Shown: positions 45,141 to 53,548, counted from the first letter of the stretch. The stretch: 64,000 nucleotides of DNA from Streptomyces sp. cg36 (GCF_041080675.1 NZ_CP163520.1:62001-126000), one strand, 5' to 3'. Program-made: numbers and translations. The notes: generated by a model not told the origin, from the sequence alone.

Positions 45141-45719
45141 ATGACGATCGAGGTTCTTCCCCAGCAGCCCATGCCGTCCCACCCCCGTCGCCGGGACGGC
45201 AACGTCCCGCTGCCGGCCCCCGAGGAGCGCGTACGACTGCGCCGGGCGTGGCGGCTCACCGAGCAGCAGGTGGCAGCCGCGTTCGGTGTGACCGCGTCGA
45301 CGGTCCGCTCCTGGGAGGCGGGACGCACCGCGCCGACCGGTCTGCGGCGGGCGTCCTACGCGGCCTTCCTCACCGGCTTGGCGCAGGGGCTGGTGCCCGG
45401 CCCCGCCACCAGCGCCGCCCCCGAGTCCGCCCTGCGGCCGGTCCGGCGGCCCCGGCGCACCCGCCGAGTCGTGCCGCCTTCCACGCCCCGGACGCTGAAA
45501 GAACGGCGGGGCGCCGAACCGCTGCCGGGCGGCACCGTGCCCGTACCGCCCGTACTCCCCGGACGCGCTCCGGCACCAACTCCCGGACGGCCGGTCGGTG
45601 CTGGACCCGACCCGGTCTCCCCTCTGCGCGTACGAAGGTTCCGGATGACGGCGGCTGCGGTCGGGGTGTGGATCGCCGCGGCGCAGTTGATGGCGACCTC
45701 GCCTCCGCCCCACTGGTGA
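45141..45719 (+). CDS. HTH protein with C-terminal membrane anchor
   Basis: This 192-residue protein has an XRE-like HTH near residues 30-75 (RLRRAWRLTEQQVAAAFGVT, STVRSWEAGRTAP). A Pro/Arg-rich linker follows (about 90-170), and then a single hydrophobic segment ending the protein (MTAAAVGVWIAAAQLMA). This layout implies a DNA-binding head tethered to the inner membrane face. I do not know a named family for the full-length protein. The ATG lacks a good ribosome binding site, and a slightly later start is possible. It faces, tail to tail, the minus-strand sigma/Asp23 operon, 6 nt away. Confidence 0.78.
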   Translation: MTIEVLPQQPMPSHPRRRDGNVPLPAPEERVRLRRAWRLTEQQVAAAFGVTASTVRSWEAGRTAPTGLRRASYAAFLTGLAQGLVPGPATSAAPESALRPVRRPRRTRRVVPPSTPRTLKERRGAEPLPGGTVPVPPVLPGRAPAPTPGRPVGAGPDPVSPLRVRRFRMTAAAVGVWIAAAQLMATSPPPHW

Positions 45720-45725
45720 CCGGCC

Positions 45726-46064
45726 TCAGAGGAGCCCCGTGACCGTGACGGTGACCCGGGGCGGGGCTTCGGCGGGGGCCAGGACGCCCAGGCGGTGCCC
45801 GACGGTGTCACGGACACGGCGGGCCACGTCCACGGTCCGCGCCGTGCGGAGCGCCACGACGTGGATCTCGATGTGCCAGGGCCCCGTGCCGTCCGGCCGG
45901 GTCATCCGGAGCCCGGCCGGGTGCGGCCCCGGCCGGGCCAGGGCGGTGCGCAGCCGGTCGGCCAGGCCGGGCCGCAGGAAGGCCACTCCCGGTACGCCGG
46001 TCACGGCGGTGGCGAGTTCCTCGGCCAGCGCGCTGTGCGGGGTCTTCGTGGTGTGCTCGGTCAT
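45726..46064 (-). CDS. small Asp23-like protein, third gene of the sigma operon
   Basis: This 112-residue protein has an Asp23/Gls24-like pattern: ELATAVTGVPGVAFLRPGLA, then IEIHVVALRTARTVDVARRV and RDTVGHRLG. These match the repeated beta-alpha-beta units of that family, although shortened. Its ATG overlaps the stop of the anti-sigma gene by 4 nt, so translation is coupled. It is the last gene of a sigma-anti-sigma-Asp23 unit. A role in envelope stress is inferred from the family; the exact function is unknown. The convergent HTH-membrane gene ends 6 nt away. Confidence 0.75.
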   Translation of the reverse strand: MTEHTTKTPHSALAEELATAVTGVPGVAFLRPGLADRLRTALARPGPHPAGLRMTRPDGTGPWHIEIHVVALRTARTVDVARRVRDTVGHRLGVLAPAEAPPRVTVTVTGLL

Positions 46065-46681
46065 GCCGTGGGGCCTTCCCGGTTGTCGTCGCCCGTCGGA
46101 GGCAGGAGGTCGGTGACCCGGATGTGCACGGACGCCACGGCCATGCCCAGGGCGCGGTCGGCGGCGTGGACGACGTGTTCCCGTACCCGCGCGGTGAGGT
46201 CGGGCAGGGGAACGCCGGTCGGTGCGTGGACGTCGAGGCGGACCTCGACCGTGCCGTCCGCGCGGACGTCGAGGAGGCGACAGGAACCGGCGCGGACGCC
46301 CGCGACCGTCTCCGCCGCGGCGCGCAGGGCGCGGGCCGCAGTCGCTTCCATGATCCACAGGTCCTCGGCGGGCTCGCCGAGCGGCAGGGGGCGGCCGGGG
46401 CGCAGTTCGAGGCGGACGACGTCCATGATCCGGCGGGTCAGCGGCTCGGCGTCGTCATACTCAAGGTCCGCCGCCTCCGTGCGCCACCCGGCTACGGCGG
46501 ACTCCAGTTCGTCGAGGCCGCGCACCGCCTGCCGGCAGTGCGGGCAGGTCTGCTGGTGGGCGTCGGCGGACTGGGCCTCCCAGTCGGTCCACACGCGGGA
46601 CAGCAGCCGTCCGCAGGGCAGGAGTTCGTCGTCACCGTCGTGGGCGGACGTGTCGTGCGGCGGGTCGATCCGGTCGGTCAT
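46061..46681 (-). CDS. zinc-finger anti-sigma-like protein with Asp23-like tail
   Basis: This 206-residue protein begins with a ZAS-like zinc motif (DAHQQTCPHCRQAVRG, i.e. HxxxCxxC at about residues 42-49), the hallmark of anti-sigma factors of ECF sigma factors. The second half has an Asp23-like region (DVVRLELRPGRPLPLG, then VRLDVHAPTGVPLPDLTARV). Fusion of a zinc anti-sigma to an Asp23-type fold is unusual. No transmembrane segment is seen, so it is cytoplasmic and could sense redox state through the cysteines. It overlaps both its upstream sigma gene and its downstream partner by 4 nt (ATGA), a tight operon. Confidence 0.82.
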   Translation of the reverse strand: MTDRIDPPHDTSAHDGDDELLPCGRLLSRVWTDWEAQSADAHQQTCPHCRQAVRGLDELESAVAGWRTEAADLEYDDAEPLTRRIMDVVRLELRPGRPLPLGEPAEDLWIMEATAARALRAAAETVAGVRAGSCRLLDVRADGTVEVRLDVHAPTGVPLPDLTARVREHVVHAADRALGMAVASVHIRVTDLLPPTGDDNREGPTA

Positions 46682-47277
46682 CGCCAGGCCCCCAGTGCTT
46701 GTGTGAGACAGCGGCGTGCGCGGAAGACACGGGCGCGGACGGCTTCTTGGCTGATGCCCACTGTTTCCGCCACGAACTCGTAGGACCGCCCGTCCAGTTC
46801 CCGCAGCACCCAGCAGGCGCGCTGCTCGGCCGAGAGCAGGTCGAGGGCCTCGCGCAGTGCGCGCGCCGCGTCCCGGCCCTCGGTGATCCGGGCCGGAGAG
46901 GTGCTGTGCTCGGCCGCGGGCACGTCGCCGACCGCTTCCAGCGGGGCGGTGGGTCTGCGGGCGCGCAGCACGTTCAGGCAGCGATTGGTGACGATCCGGT
47001 AGATCCAGGTCCCGAAGGAGGAGCGTCCCTGGAACTCGGGGAGCCGCCGCCAGGCGCTGAGGAAGGCGTCTTGGACCGCGTCCTCCGCCTCGGTCCGGTT
47101 GCCGAGGAGTCGGGTGGCGAGCCGGGTGAGCGACGGCGCGTGCCGACGCACGAGCACGGCGAACGCGTCCTCGTCACCCTCTGTGGCACGGACCGTCAGC
47201 AGGGCGTCGTCCGTGTCGGGCCGGGTGTCCGGTGGTGCGCTGTCCGGTGGTGTGCTCGCTGTGCGGGCCCCCGCCAC
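46678..47277 (-). CDS. ECF-type RNA polymerase sigma factor
   Basis: This 199-residue group 4 sigma factor has region 2 (ALLTVRATEGDEDAFAVLVR, then LLGNRTEAEDAVQDAFLSAW and FGTWIYRIVTNRCLNVLRAR) and region 4 (LRELDGRSYEFVAETVGISQ, EAVRARVFRARR). GTG 47277 is chosen for GAGGAG 8 nt upstream; the frame above it is noncoding. It overlaps the ZAS protein gene, its presumed anti-sigma factor. Divergent from the Asp23-AmaP operon, which it may transcribe together with its own operon; no canonical promoter is visible to prove this. Confidence 0.93.
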   Translation of the reverse strand: MAGARTASTPPDSAPPDTRPDTDDALLTVRATEGDEDAFAVLVRRHAPSLTRLATRLLGNRTEAEDAVQDAFLSAWRRLPEFQGRSSFGTWIYRIVTNRCLNVLRARRPTAPLEAVGDVPAAEHSTSPARITEGRDAARALREALDLLSAEQRACWVLRELDGRSYEFVAETVGISQEAVRARVFRARRCLTQALGAWR

Positions 47278-47884
47278 TGGGTGGCTCCTCTCGTCGGGTC
47301 TTTCGAAGGCCGGTCCTCCAGGGGTTGGACACCGCGGCGCCGTCCCCGTTACGCGGGACTTCGTTCGGCGCGGGCCCGGCGGATGCGGACGGGCGCCGTC
47401 ACTTCGGCGACCGGCGGACGCATGGATGTCTTCCAGGTCACTCGTCGCCGAGGTGGGCGCGGATCGGCGGGAAGGGACATGCGTCCCACCTTGGGTGCGA
47501 CCCGTCCGGCGGGGTCTCGGCGCGAGCTGTGGCTGCGCGCTTCGACCGGAATACCGGCACGGCCGGCGTCCCGGACGCGCGGCCCGCGAAAGCCGGGGCG
47601 TCCCCGCAGCCGTAGTTCCGCCCGCACTCACCACCTCCATTTCCAGCCCGTCCCGCACCGCCGCCGACGCCACCAAGGCGGACCGCGGCAACGTCCAGAC
47701 CTGCCAGGTCGCCGTCCCCCCTCATCGACACCCTCCTGCTACCCCGGACTGACACGGCGTCACCGGCGGGGCGGCACACCTTCGGCATCCCGCCGATTTC
47801 CTTCCGGCCCCGCGTCACAGACGCGCCCGGTCCGGGTCTGACGAAGTGAGAAGCCAGCGAAAGCACAGCCGAGAGGAACGCGCG
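47278..47884. promoter_or_regulatory. divergent promoter region of the two stress operons
   Basis: About 600 nt between the sigma and Asp23 genes. No gene is supported. It must carry both promoters; I see no confident ECF -35/-10 pair. A 5-4-5 inverted repeat, GGGAC-ATGC-GTCCC, at 47474-47487 is the best operator candidate. Confidence 0.5.
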
Positions 47885-48385
47885 ATGACCACCCAGACCG
47901 TGCCCACCCCCAAGGACGTGTCCACCCCGCAGACCGGCAGGCCGCCCCGCACCACGGCCGTGTCCGGCGGCGCCGCCGGGGCCGACCAGCCCGCGCCCGA
48001 CCGGGGCCGTACCTCGATCGCCGACGTCGTCGTCGTGAAGGTGGCCGGTATCGCGGCCCGCGAGATCCCGGGCGTGCACGACATGGGCGGCGGCCTCTCC
48101 CGCACCATCGGCGCCGTACGCGACCGGGTGCCCGGTGGCCGCGCCAACGTCGCACGAGGGGTCAAGGTCGAGGTGGGCGAACGGCAGACGGCCGTCGACC
48201 TGGACCTGGTCGTCGAGTACGGCGTCTCTGTCATGGACGTGGCCCGGGACGTCCGGGAGAACGTGGTCGACGCGGTGGAGCGGATCACCGGCCTGGAGGT
48301 CGTCGAGGTCAACATCACCGTCGTCGACGTCCACCTGCCCGACCAGGACGAGTCCGACAACACCACCGGGGCCCGCGTGGAGTGA
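47885..48385 (+). CDS. Asp23/Gls24-family envelope stress protein
   Basis: This 166-residue protein has a Thr/Pro-rich N-terminus of about 45 residues, then the Asp23 domain: RTSIADVVVVKVAGIAAREI, PGVHDMGG, GVKVEVGERQTAVDLDLVVE and a repeated VRENVVDAVERITGLEVVEV. Asp23 proteins gather at the membrane through the AmaP anchor in alkaline and envelope stress. GAGAGGA lies before the ATG. It heads a five-gene unit; the next gene starts 53 nt on. A close paralogue is encoded at 57.1 kb, most similar through the whole domain. Confidence 0.93.
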   Translation: MTTQTVPTPKDVSTPQTGRPPRTTAVSGGAAGADQPAPDRGRTSIADVVVVKVAGIAAREIPGVHDMGGGLSRTIGAVRDRVPGGRANVARGVKVEVGERQTAVDLDLVVEYGVSVMDVARDVRENVVDAVERITGLEVVEVNITVVDVHLPDQDESDNTTGARVE

Positions 48386-48438
48386 CGGCGCCCGGGCGCG
48401 GGCACACGGGGAGTCGTACGGGTGAGAGGCAGAGGGAC

Positions 48439-48624
48439 ATGAGCACACCAGTAGTGGGAATGGCCGCGGGCATGGCGCTGGCGTTCGCCGCCTTCTTCGG
48501 CGGGTTCGGCGCCTTCCTGCTCGTGGCCGCACTCGGCGGCCTGGGCTGGGCGCTGGGCCGGTGGATCGAGAACGGCGGCAGTGTCCAGGACGTACGGGAC
48601 GCCGTCGAGCGGAGCCGCCGATGA
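48439..48624 (+). CDS. small membrane protein, DUF2273-like
   Basis: A 61-residue protein with two short hydrophobic helices (GMAAGMALAFAAFFGGFGAF, LLVAALGGLGWALGRW) followed by a charged tail. Small DUF2273-type membrane proteins sit at this place in Asp23/AmaP operons of Gram-positive bacteria; the assignment rests on context and size. ATG 48439 has GAGGG upstream. The stop overlaps the next gene's ATG by 4 nt. Probably part of the membrane complex that anchors Asp23. Confidence 0.8.
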   Translation: MSTPVVGMAAGMALAFAAFFGGFGAFLLVAALGGLGWALGRWIENGGSVQDVRDAVERSRR

Positions 48625-49592
48625 CGGCCTCCGCCGAGCGGGGCACCACCACCGTCTCGGAGCGGGCCGTGCGCCGCATCGCCGCGCGGGCGGCCACCGA
48701 GGCACTCCCCCGGCAAGGATCCTCCCGGGCGACCGGGGCCTCGGCATCCGTGCGCGGCGGGCGGGCGGAGCTGTCCCTCGGGATGACGCTGCCCTACCCG
48801 GCTCCCCTCGCCGACACCGTGCGGGAGGTGCAGCGCCATGTCACGGCACGCACCGGGCAGTTGACGGGACTGAGTGTGGCATCCACGCGGGTCACGGTCA
48901 CCTCGCTGGCCGCCCCCGAGGGACCCGCGTCCCCCGCACCGCAGAGCGAGCAGGGCCCTACGCCGCGCCGTTGGTGGTCGCAGCGCCGGGTCCCCGTCGC
49001 CTTGCTCACGGCACTGGCCGCCGTGCCCTGCGGTGCGCTCGCCTTCGATCTGGCCCAGGTGCACACCGCTCACCGGGCGACCGCGGCCTGGCGGACGCGG
49101 ACCATGGCCTGGCTGTCGGAGCACGGGCCGGGTGATCCGGCCGTGGTCGTTTTCGGCGCGCTGACGGCGCTGCTCGGTGTCTGGCTGATCCTGCTCGCGG
49201 TGACCCCCGGCCGGCGCCGCCAGTCCACGGTCCTGATCCCTGCGGCCCGCGTGGACGCGGCGGTGGACCGTTGCGTGGTGCAGCTGCTGGTCCGTGACGC
49301 GGTGGCGGACGTGGCGGGGATCGGCGCGGTACGCGTACGGGTGCGCAGGCGCCGCGTCACCGTTCGGGCCGCTCTCTGCTTCGGCGACCGCGCGGCCACA
49401 CGGGACTGCGTCACCTCCGCCGCCCGAGCCGCCCTGACCGCATGCAATCTGCGTCGCGTCCCTCGCCTGCGCGTCACCGTCGTCCCCGAGCCGATCTGGC
49501 GCCCGCCCCTGCCGGGGGAGGCGACGCACGGCCCCGCGCCCGACCGGCCCGTGCCGACATCCGCTCACATCCCGGAAGGTGACACGCGATGA
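48621..49592 (+). CDS. DUF6286/Asp23-related membrane protein
   Basis: This 323-residue protein has an N-terminal Asp23-like region (SERAVRRIAARAATEALPRQ, then RGGRAELSLGMTLPYPAPLA). Two transmembrane segments follow (about 118-140, VPVALLTALAAVPCGALAFD; about 175-195, VVVFGALTALLGVWLILLAV). A C-terminal DUF6286 region follows (RVDAAVDRCVVQLLVRDAVA, VRVRRRRVTVRAALCFGD). The known family is found in actinobacterial Asp23/AmaP loci. Both starts and stops overlap neighbours by 4 nt, so it is a translationally coupled operon member. Likely a membrane partner of Asp23. Confidence 0.88.
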   Translation: MTASAERGTTTVSERAVRRIAARAATEALPRQGSSRATGASASVRGGRAELSLGMTLPYPAPLADTVREVQRHVTARTGQLTGLSVASTRVTVTSLAAPEGPASPAPQSEQGPTPRRWWSQRRVPVALLTALAAVPCGALAFDLAQVHTAHRATAAWRTRTMAWLSEHGPGDPAVVVFGALTALLGVWLILLAVTPGRRRQSTVLIPAARVDAAVDRCVVQLLVRDAVADVAGIGAVRVRVRRRRVTVRAALCFGDRAATRDCVTSAARAALTACNLRRVPRLRVTVVPEPIWRPPLPGEATHGPAPDRPVPTSAHIPEGDTR

Positions 49593-50173
49593 GGCGCGCC
49601 CGTACGACCGCCAACCGCACCGTCCTCACCGTCGCCGGGCTCACCCTGCTCCTGACGGGCACATGGCTCACCCTGACCAGCGGCCCCCTTGGGGCGCGGC
49701 TGCCGTCATGGTGGCCGACCGCGCGCACAGACACCGTCCTGCTGGACCGCACCCGCCTGGCACAGCTCCGTGCCGACGCCTGGTGGACCCCGACCGTCCT
49801 GGCCGCGACGATCGCCCTGACCGTGCTCCTCGCGTACGTGTCCCTCGCCCAGCTCCGCCCGGGCCCGACCCGGCACCTGGCCCTGCCCTCACCCCACTCC
49901 ACGGTCCGCCCCCAGGCCCTCGCGGAGGCCCTGAGCACACGCGCCGCGGCCGTCCCCGGGGTTGAGCGCGCCCGTGCCCGGGTACTGCCCCGCCGCCGGC
50001 AACGCCTGGACGTGGGCCTGCGCGTCTGGCTGCACCCGGGCACACCCCCGTCCACCGTCCTGGCCGCGCTCCACGCCCTGACCGCCGAGGCCGAGCTGGC
50101 GACCGCGCCGTACACCTCGTACACCAGGCTCCGGCTGAGCACACCCCGACACCGGGGGTCCCGTGTCCGCTGA
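49589..50173 (+). CDS. amaP: alkaline shock response membrane anchor AmaP
   Basis: This 194-residue protein has two N-terminal membrane segments (TVLTVAGLTLLLTGTWLTLT; PTVLAATIALTVLLAYVSLA). A soluble AmaP/Asp23-like region follows (LSTRAAAVPGVERARARVLP, RQRLDVGLRVWLHPGTPPST). In Staphylococcus AmaP anchors Asp23 to the membrane; the same role is inferred here from the fold, size and operon position. Its start overlaps the DUF6286 gene by 4 nt and its end overlaps the YihY gene by 11 nt. Confidence 0.87.
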   Translation: MRRARTTANRTVLTVAGLTLLLTGTWLTLTSGPLGARLPSWWPTARTDTVLLDRTRLAQLRADAWWTPTVLAATIALTVLLAYVSLAQLRPGPTRHLALPSPHSTVRPQALAEALSTRAAAVPGVERARARVLPRRRQRLDVGLRVWLHPGTPPSTVLAALHALTAEAELATAPYTSYTRLRLSTPRHRGSRVR

Positions 50174-51068
50174 CATACGGGCCGGGCTCCTGCGCCGGGC
50201 CGGTCGGCTGCCGCGCCCGCCCGCGGCCTGGTGGCCTGCGCTGCGCCGCACCCCCCGGTCCCTGTGGGACGACGACATCTCCGACTACGCGGCGGCCCTG
50301 ACCTATTACGCGATCCTGACGGTGCTGCCCGCGCTGCTGATCACCGTGCTGGCGTTCGGCATGATCAGCCCGGACACGGCAGCGGAGTTCGTCACCCACG
50401 TCACGGCCTACGCACCCGCCGAGTCCGGTGCTCCGCTGCACGACGTCCTGAGCAGGCTGCTGGGTGCCGACCGGACGGCGTGGCCCCTGCTCGCGACGGC
50501 GTCGGCCAGCGCCCTGTGGTCCGCCTCCAGTTACCTCGCCGTCTTCCGGCGGGCCCTGCACCGCATGCACCGACTGGAGGACCGGCGCTCGACCTGGCGC
50601 ACGGCGCACCGGATCGTGCTCACCGCGCTCGGGCTGCTCGCCCTGCTGCTGGCCGGCTCGCTCACCCTGCTGCTGACGGGCCCGCTCGCCCAGGCCGCCG
50701 GCCGGACGCTCGGCGTGGACACCACGGCGGCCTGGGCGTGGAGCCTGCTGCGCTGGCCGCTGCTGCTGTGCCTGGTCGCCCTGCTGGTCGTGGTCGTCTT
50801 CCACACCGGCCCAGCCCCCGCCCGCCGCCGCGAGCGCAGTCTGCCCGGCGGGGTACTGGCGGCTGCCCTGTGGCTGACCGTCTCCGCCGCATTCTCGGCG
50901 TACGCCGGCACACTGGGCGCCTACAGCAAGCTGTACGGCTCCCTCGCGGGCGTGGTGGTCTTCCTGGTGTGGCTGTGGCTGTCGAACCTCGCCCTGCTCA
51001 CCGGGGCGCAGTTCGCCGCGGAGCTCGCACCCCGGGCTCACAGCACACGCAAGGAGCCCGTGGCGTAG
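50163..51068 (+). CDS. YihY/BrkB-family membrane protein
   Basis: This 301-residue protein has about six membrane segments and the YihY/BrkB signature. The N-terminal RSLWDDDISDYAAALTYYAI and ASALWSASSYLAVFRRALHR are followed by several hydrophobic stretches (TALGLLALLLAGSLTLLLTG, LPGGVLAAALWLTVSAAFSA, GVVVFLVWLWLSNLALLTGA). The family is of uncertain function and often linked to envelope stress. GTG 50163 is inside the end of amaP (11-nt overlap), so it is coupled. Last gene of the Asp23 operon. Confidence 0.92.
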   Translation: MSADIRAGLLRRAGRLPRPPAAWWPALRRTPRSLWDDDISDYAAALTYYAILTVLPALLITVLAFGMISPDTAAEFVTHVTAYAPAESGAPLHDVLSRLLGADRTAWPLLATASASALWSASSYLAVFRRALHRMHRLEDRRSTWRTAHRIVLTALGLLALLLAGSLTLLLTGPLAQAAGRTLGVDTTAAWAWSLLRWPLLLCLVALLVVVVFHTGPAPARRRERSLPGGVLAAALWLTVSAAFSAYAGTLGAYSKLYGSLAGVVVFLVWLWLSNLALLTGAQFAAELAPRAHSTRKEPVA

Positions 51069-51182
51069 CTCTCCCGTCCGCGCAGCCCGGCACCGGACGT
51101 GACCTCCACGTGGCGGTCGTTGGCGCCCTTCGCGTCAGTGCGCAGTCACCGGGCCGCGCGCCGTTCCCGCCCGACAGGGCCG

Positions 51183-51548
51183 TCAGCGGGCCACGAACTG
51201 TGTGAGGATCGCCTGCACCTCGTAGATGTCGACCCCCTTCGTGAAGGTCTTCTGCAACGGCGTCGGGTTGCTGGAGATCCAGATCTTCAGCTCCGCGTCG
51301 AGGTCGAAGTGCCCGGCCGTCTCCACTGCGAAGTGGGTGATGCTGCGGTACGGCACGGAGTGGTACTCGACCTTCTTGCCGGTGATCCCCTGCTTGTCGA
51401 CCATGATCAGGCGACGGTCGGTGAACAGCATGGTGTCGCGTATCAGCGTGTACGCGGCGTGCACCTGCTCACCGTGACCGAGCAACCGCCCGTACTCACC
51501 CTGCGCCTTCGCCGGGTCGACGGTGTGCGCGTTTCCGAAAAGCGCCAT
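51183..51548 (-). CDS. bacterial PH-domain protein
   Basis: This 121-residue protein is essentially one bacterial PH domain (HAAYTLIRDTMLFTDRRLIM, VEYHSVPYRSITHFAVETAG, AELKIWISSNPTPLQKTF, ending in an alpha helix). These domains often mediate protein contacts; the role here is unknown. ATG 51548 gives MALFGNAH with GGGG before it; the longer frame (start 51590) lacks one. It is a stand-alone gene, antisense to the YihY neighbour. Confidence 0.85.
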   Translation of the reverse strand: MALFGNAHTVDPAKAQGEYGRLLGHGEQVHAAYTLIRDTMLFTDRRLIMVDKQGITGKKVEYHSVPYRSITHFAVETAGHFDLDAELKIWISSNPTPLQKTFTKGVDIYEVQAILTQFVAR

Positions 51549-51702
51549 GACAGGCCCCCCAACTCGTTCGAACTGCAGCCCCCGCGTCACTGATGAAACG
51601 CGGGACCTTGCCCACTGTATATCGGCGCAGAGGAGGCGAGTCGAAGGTATGTACGACCCGAGGGATCGGGCAACGACCGCAGGCCGGGGGTCCGCCTGGC
51701 TG

Positions 51703-52626
51703 TCATCCGGACCGGCCCGGGTCCGGTGCAGCGGTGGTTGCGCCGCCGGTGCCCGCGGCGCTGCTGTCGGCCCGCAGCGGTGCGGGAATCGCGTCCAGTC
51801 GCGCCAGGGACGGGTCGTTCACCTGGCCCGCTGCCAGCGCATAAGCGACACCTCGCTCGGCTTCCGTACGCGCCGCCACCCCCACGTAGATCAAGGTGAT
51901 GAGAAGAGGCAGGGCCAGCAGGCACCAGGGGCTCCAGCGGACGGCCAAGACGATGCAGGCCGCGGCCAACGGCCCGCACATCGCGATACGGAAGTCGGCT
52001 TCGGACTGGAGCCGGTCGTGTTCCATCGCGACGGGATCCGACGAGCCGCGCAGGCGCAGGATGATGCTGTAACCGTCCGCCTGCAGTTGGTCGGCCAGCG
52101 CCTCGACGGCGACCACCCGGCGGACGATCGAGTACCGCGTCCAGCTGTGGGCAAGCGCGAGGTGCTCCCACTCGGGCTTGGTCCGAGTGGGCGAATCCGT
52201 GGGGGGATCGGCCACCGTCCGGTCGAGGAGCTGGTTGCGGAACGCGGTGTCATGGGTGAACCGCTCCGCGAGGCGGATGGCGACCAGGTCGACGAGTGCC
52301 TCGTTGACCTGGTCCTCTCTCTGGCGGCCGGGGGTAATGCGGGCGATGGGGCTGCGGCGCAGGGCGGCCCCGACCGCGTACGTGACACTCAGGCCGAGCT
52401 GGGTGGCGATGACGCCGAGGATGTACGCGGCCACGCTGCTGGCGATTCCCACCGCGACGAGTCCCGCGGCATGTGTCAGCCGGTACACATCCGCCAGGAC
52501 TCCTTGCGCACTCCCCCGGTCGGGTACGCGGTGGCCGACGGCGAGCCACAGCACGATCAACCACGTATATCCCACAGTGAGAGGAGTGCGAACCTCCCGC
52601 ACTCCTGGCAGCAGGGTGGCCAGCAT
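51703..52626 (-). CDS. membrane protein of unknown function
   Basis: This 307-residue protein has hydrophobic segments near the N-terminus (VGYTWLIVLWLAVG; LVAVGIASSVAAYILGVIAT) and two in the C-terminal half (IAMCGPLAAACIVLAVRWSP; WCLLALPLLITLIYVGVAA). A long, soluble, helical middle lies between them (RSPIARITPGRQREDQVNEA onwards). I recognise no named family. No ribosome binding site is clear for the ATG at 52626, though it fits the first membrane segment. The arrangement, membrane-soluble-membrane with a large cytoplasmic loop, suggests a sensor or scaffold. It stands alone between the PH-domain and TetR genes, both on the same strand. Confidence 0.75.
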   Translation of the reverse strand: MLATLLPGVREVRTPLTVGYTWLIVLWLAVGHRVPDRGSAQGVLADVYRLTHAAGLVAVGIASSVAAYILGVIATQLGLSVTYAVGAALRRSPIARITPGRQREDQVNEALVDLVAIRLAERFTHDTAFRNQLLDRTVADPPTDSPTRTKPEWEHLALAHSWTRYSIVRRVVAVEALADQLQADGYSIILRLRGSSDPVAMEHDRLQSEADFRIAMCGPLAAACIVLAVRWSPWCLLALPLLITLIYVGVAARTEAERGVAYALAAGQVNDPSLARLDAIPAPLRADSSAAGTGGATTAAPDPGRSG

Positions 52627-52802
52627 GCAGCAAGTCTGACCGAGATCATGTCGGTGGGAAATCCCTCGACGCGGCGTAAATCAGAGGCCGTTCGGGGATG
52701 AGGGTCCCGCCGACACGGCGCAAGTCGTCTGTCGCCGTACCCGGAGTGGCCGCCGCCCCGAGCATGCGTCTCCCGCGATCCCCCATCGCTTTTGGAGCGT
52801 GG

Positions 52803-52988
52803 TGGCGGGTCAGTGCGGTGGCGCTGCGCCTCGGCGCCGTGCGGTGGCCCCTTCCAGGAGCGCGGTCAGGATCCGTGCCAGGCGCGGTTCCACGTCCACG
52901 ATGGCGTGTGCGAGCCGTGGATCGCTGCGGTAGAGCGCCGCGACCTCGGGTCCCGGGGTCGCGATGTTCCAGAACGTGCCGGCCATCG
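52803..52988 (-). repeat. 186-bp duplicated segment (parent copy)
   Basis: This 3' part of the TetR gene is duplicated at 32681-32866 with six mismatches and no gaps. The duplicate lacks the rest of the gene, so this copy is the probable source. Confidence 0.9.
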
Positions 52989-53490
52989 ACGTCGCGGCGG
53001 CGATCAGGTCCACGCCGTCGCCCTCGGTCAGCTCCGGCAGCCGCTCACGGACCGCGGCGACGACAGCGGTGACCGCTTCCATGGTGACCAGTTTGAACTC
53101 CCGCACCGCCTCGACCGAGACGTTGCGTTCCAGGTTCATCGGCGCCTGCGCGAGCAGGTCGCAGAACATTCCCCGCGCCGCGAGGGTGCGCGCGAACGCC
53201 TCGGCCACGCCCGCCGCGTCGCCGTCGGCGGCCCGGCCGATCTCGGCGCACAGGACGGGCGTCCATTCCTGCCAGCCGGCGGCGGTCAGGCGCAGGAAGA
53301 TCTTCTCCCGCGTCTCGAAGTACCGCAGCAGCGCGGATTTGTGCATGCCCACCGCCGCGGCGATGTCGGTCAGGGTGATCTGCCGGATGCCGTGCTCGAC
53401 GCCCAGCGCCCGTGCGGCGTCCAGGATGGCAGCCTCCCGCTGCTGCTTGGCCTGCGGGGACCGGGCGCGCTGGAAGTCGTTGGTGTCCAC
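52810..53490 (-). CDS. TetR-family transcriptional repressor
   Basis: This 226-residue repressor has an N-terminal HTH (AAILDAARALGVEHGIRQIT, then DIAAAVGMHKSALLRYFE, about 36-56). A helical ligand-binding domain follows (NLERNVSVEAVREFKLVTME), with a conserved tail shared with the 32.7-kb fragment. It is divergent from an SDR gene 58 nt away, with overlapping GTTGC/GCAAC inverted repeats in between. Repression of the SDR gene and of itself is the natural inference. The ligand is unknown. Confidence 0.94.
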   Translation of the reverse strand: MDTNDFQRARSPQAKQQREAAILDAARALGVEHGIRQITLTDIAAAVGMHKSALLRYFETREKIFLRLTAAGWQEWTPVLCAEIGRAADGDAAGVAEAFARTLAARGMFCDLLAQAPMNLERNVSVEAVREFKLVTMEAVTAVVAAVRERLPELTEGDGVDLIAAATSMAGTFWNIATPGPEVAALYRSDPRLAHAIVDVEPRLARILTALLEGATARRRGAAPPH

Positions 53491-53504
53491 AGCCCCATCC
53501 TAAC

Positions 53505-53531
53505 GCAACCCTGTTGCACTATTAACGCAAC
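53505..53531. promoter_or_regulatory. overlapping TetR operator repeats
   Basis: GCAAC-CCT-GTTGC (53505-53517) and GTTGC-N9-GCAAC (53513-53531) share a half-site in the 58-nt gap between tetR and the SDR gene. They are the likely repressor sites for both promoters. Confidence 0.55.
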
Positions 53532-53548
53532 GGTGTTTTACTAACGCC

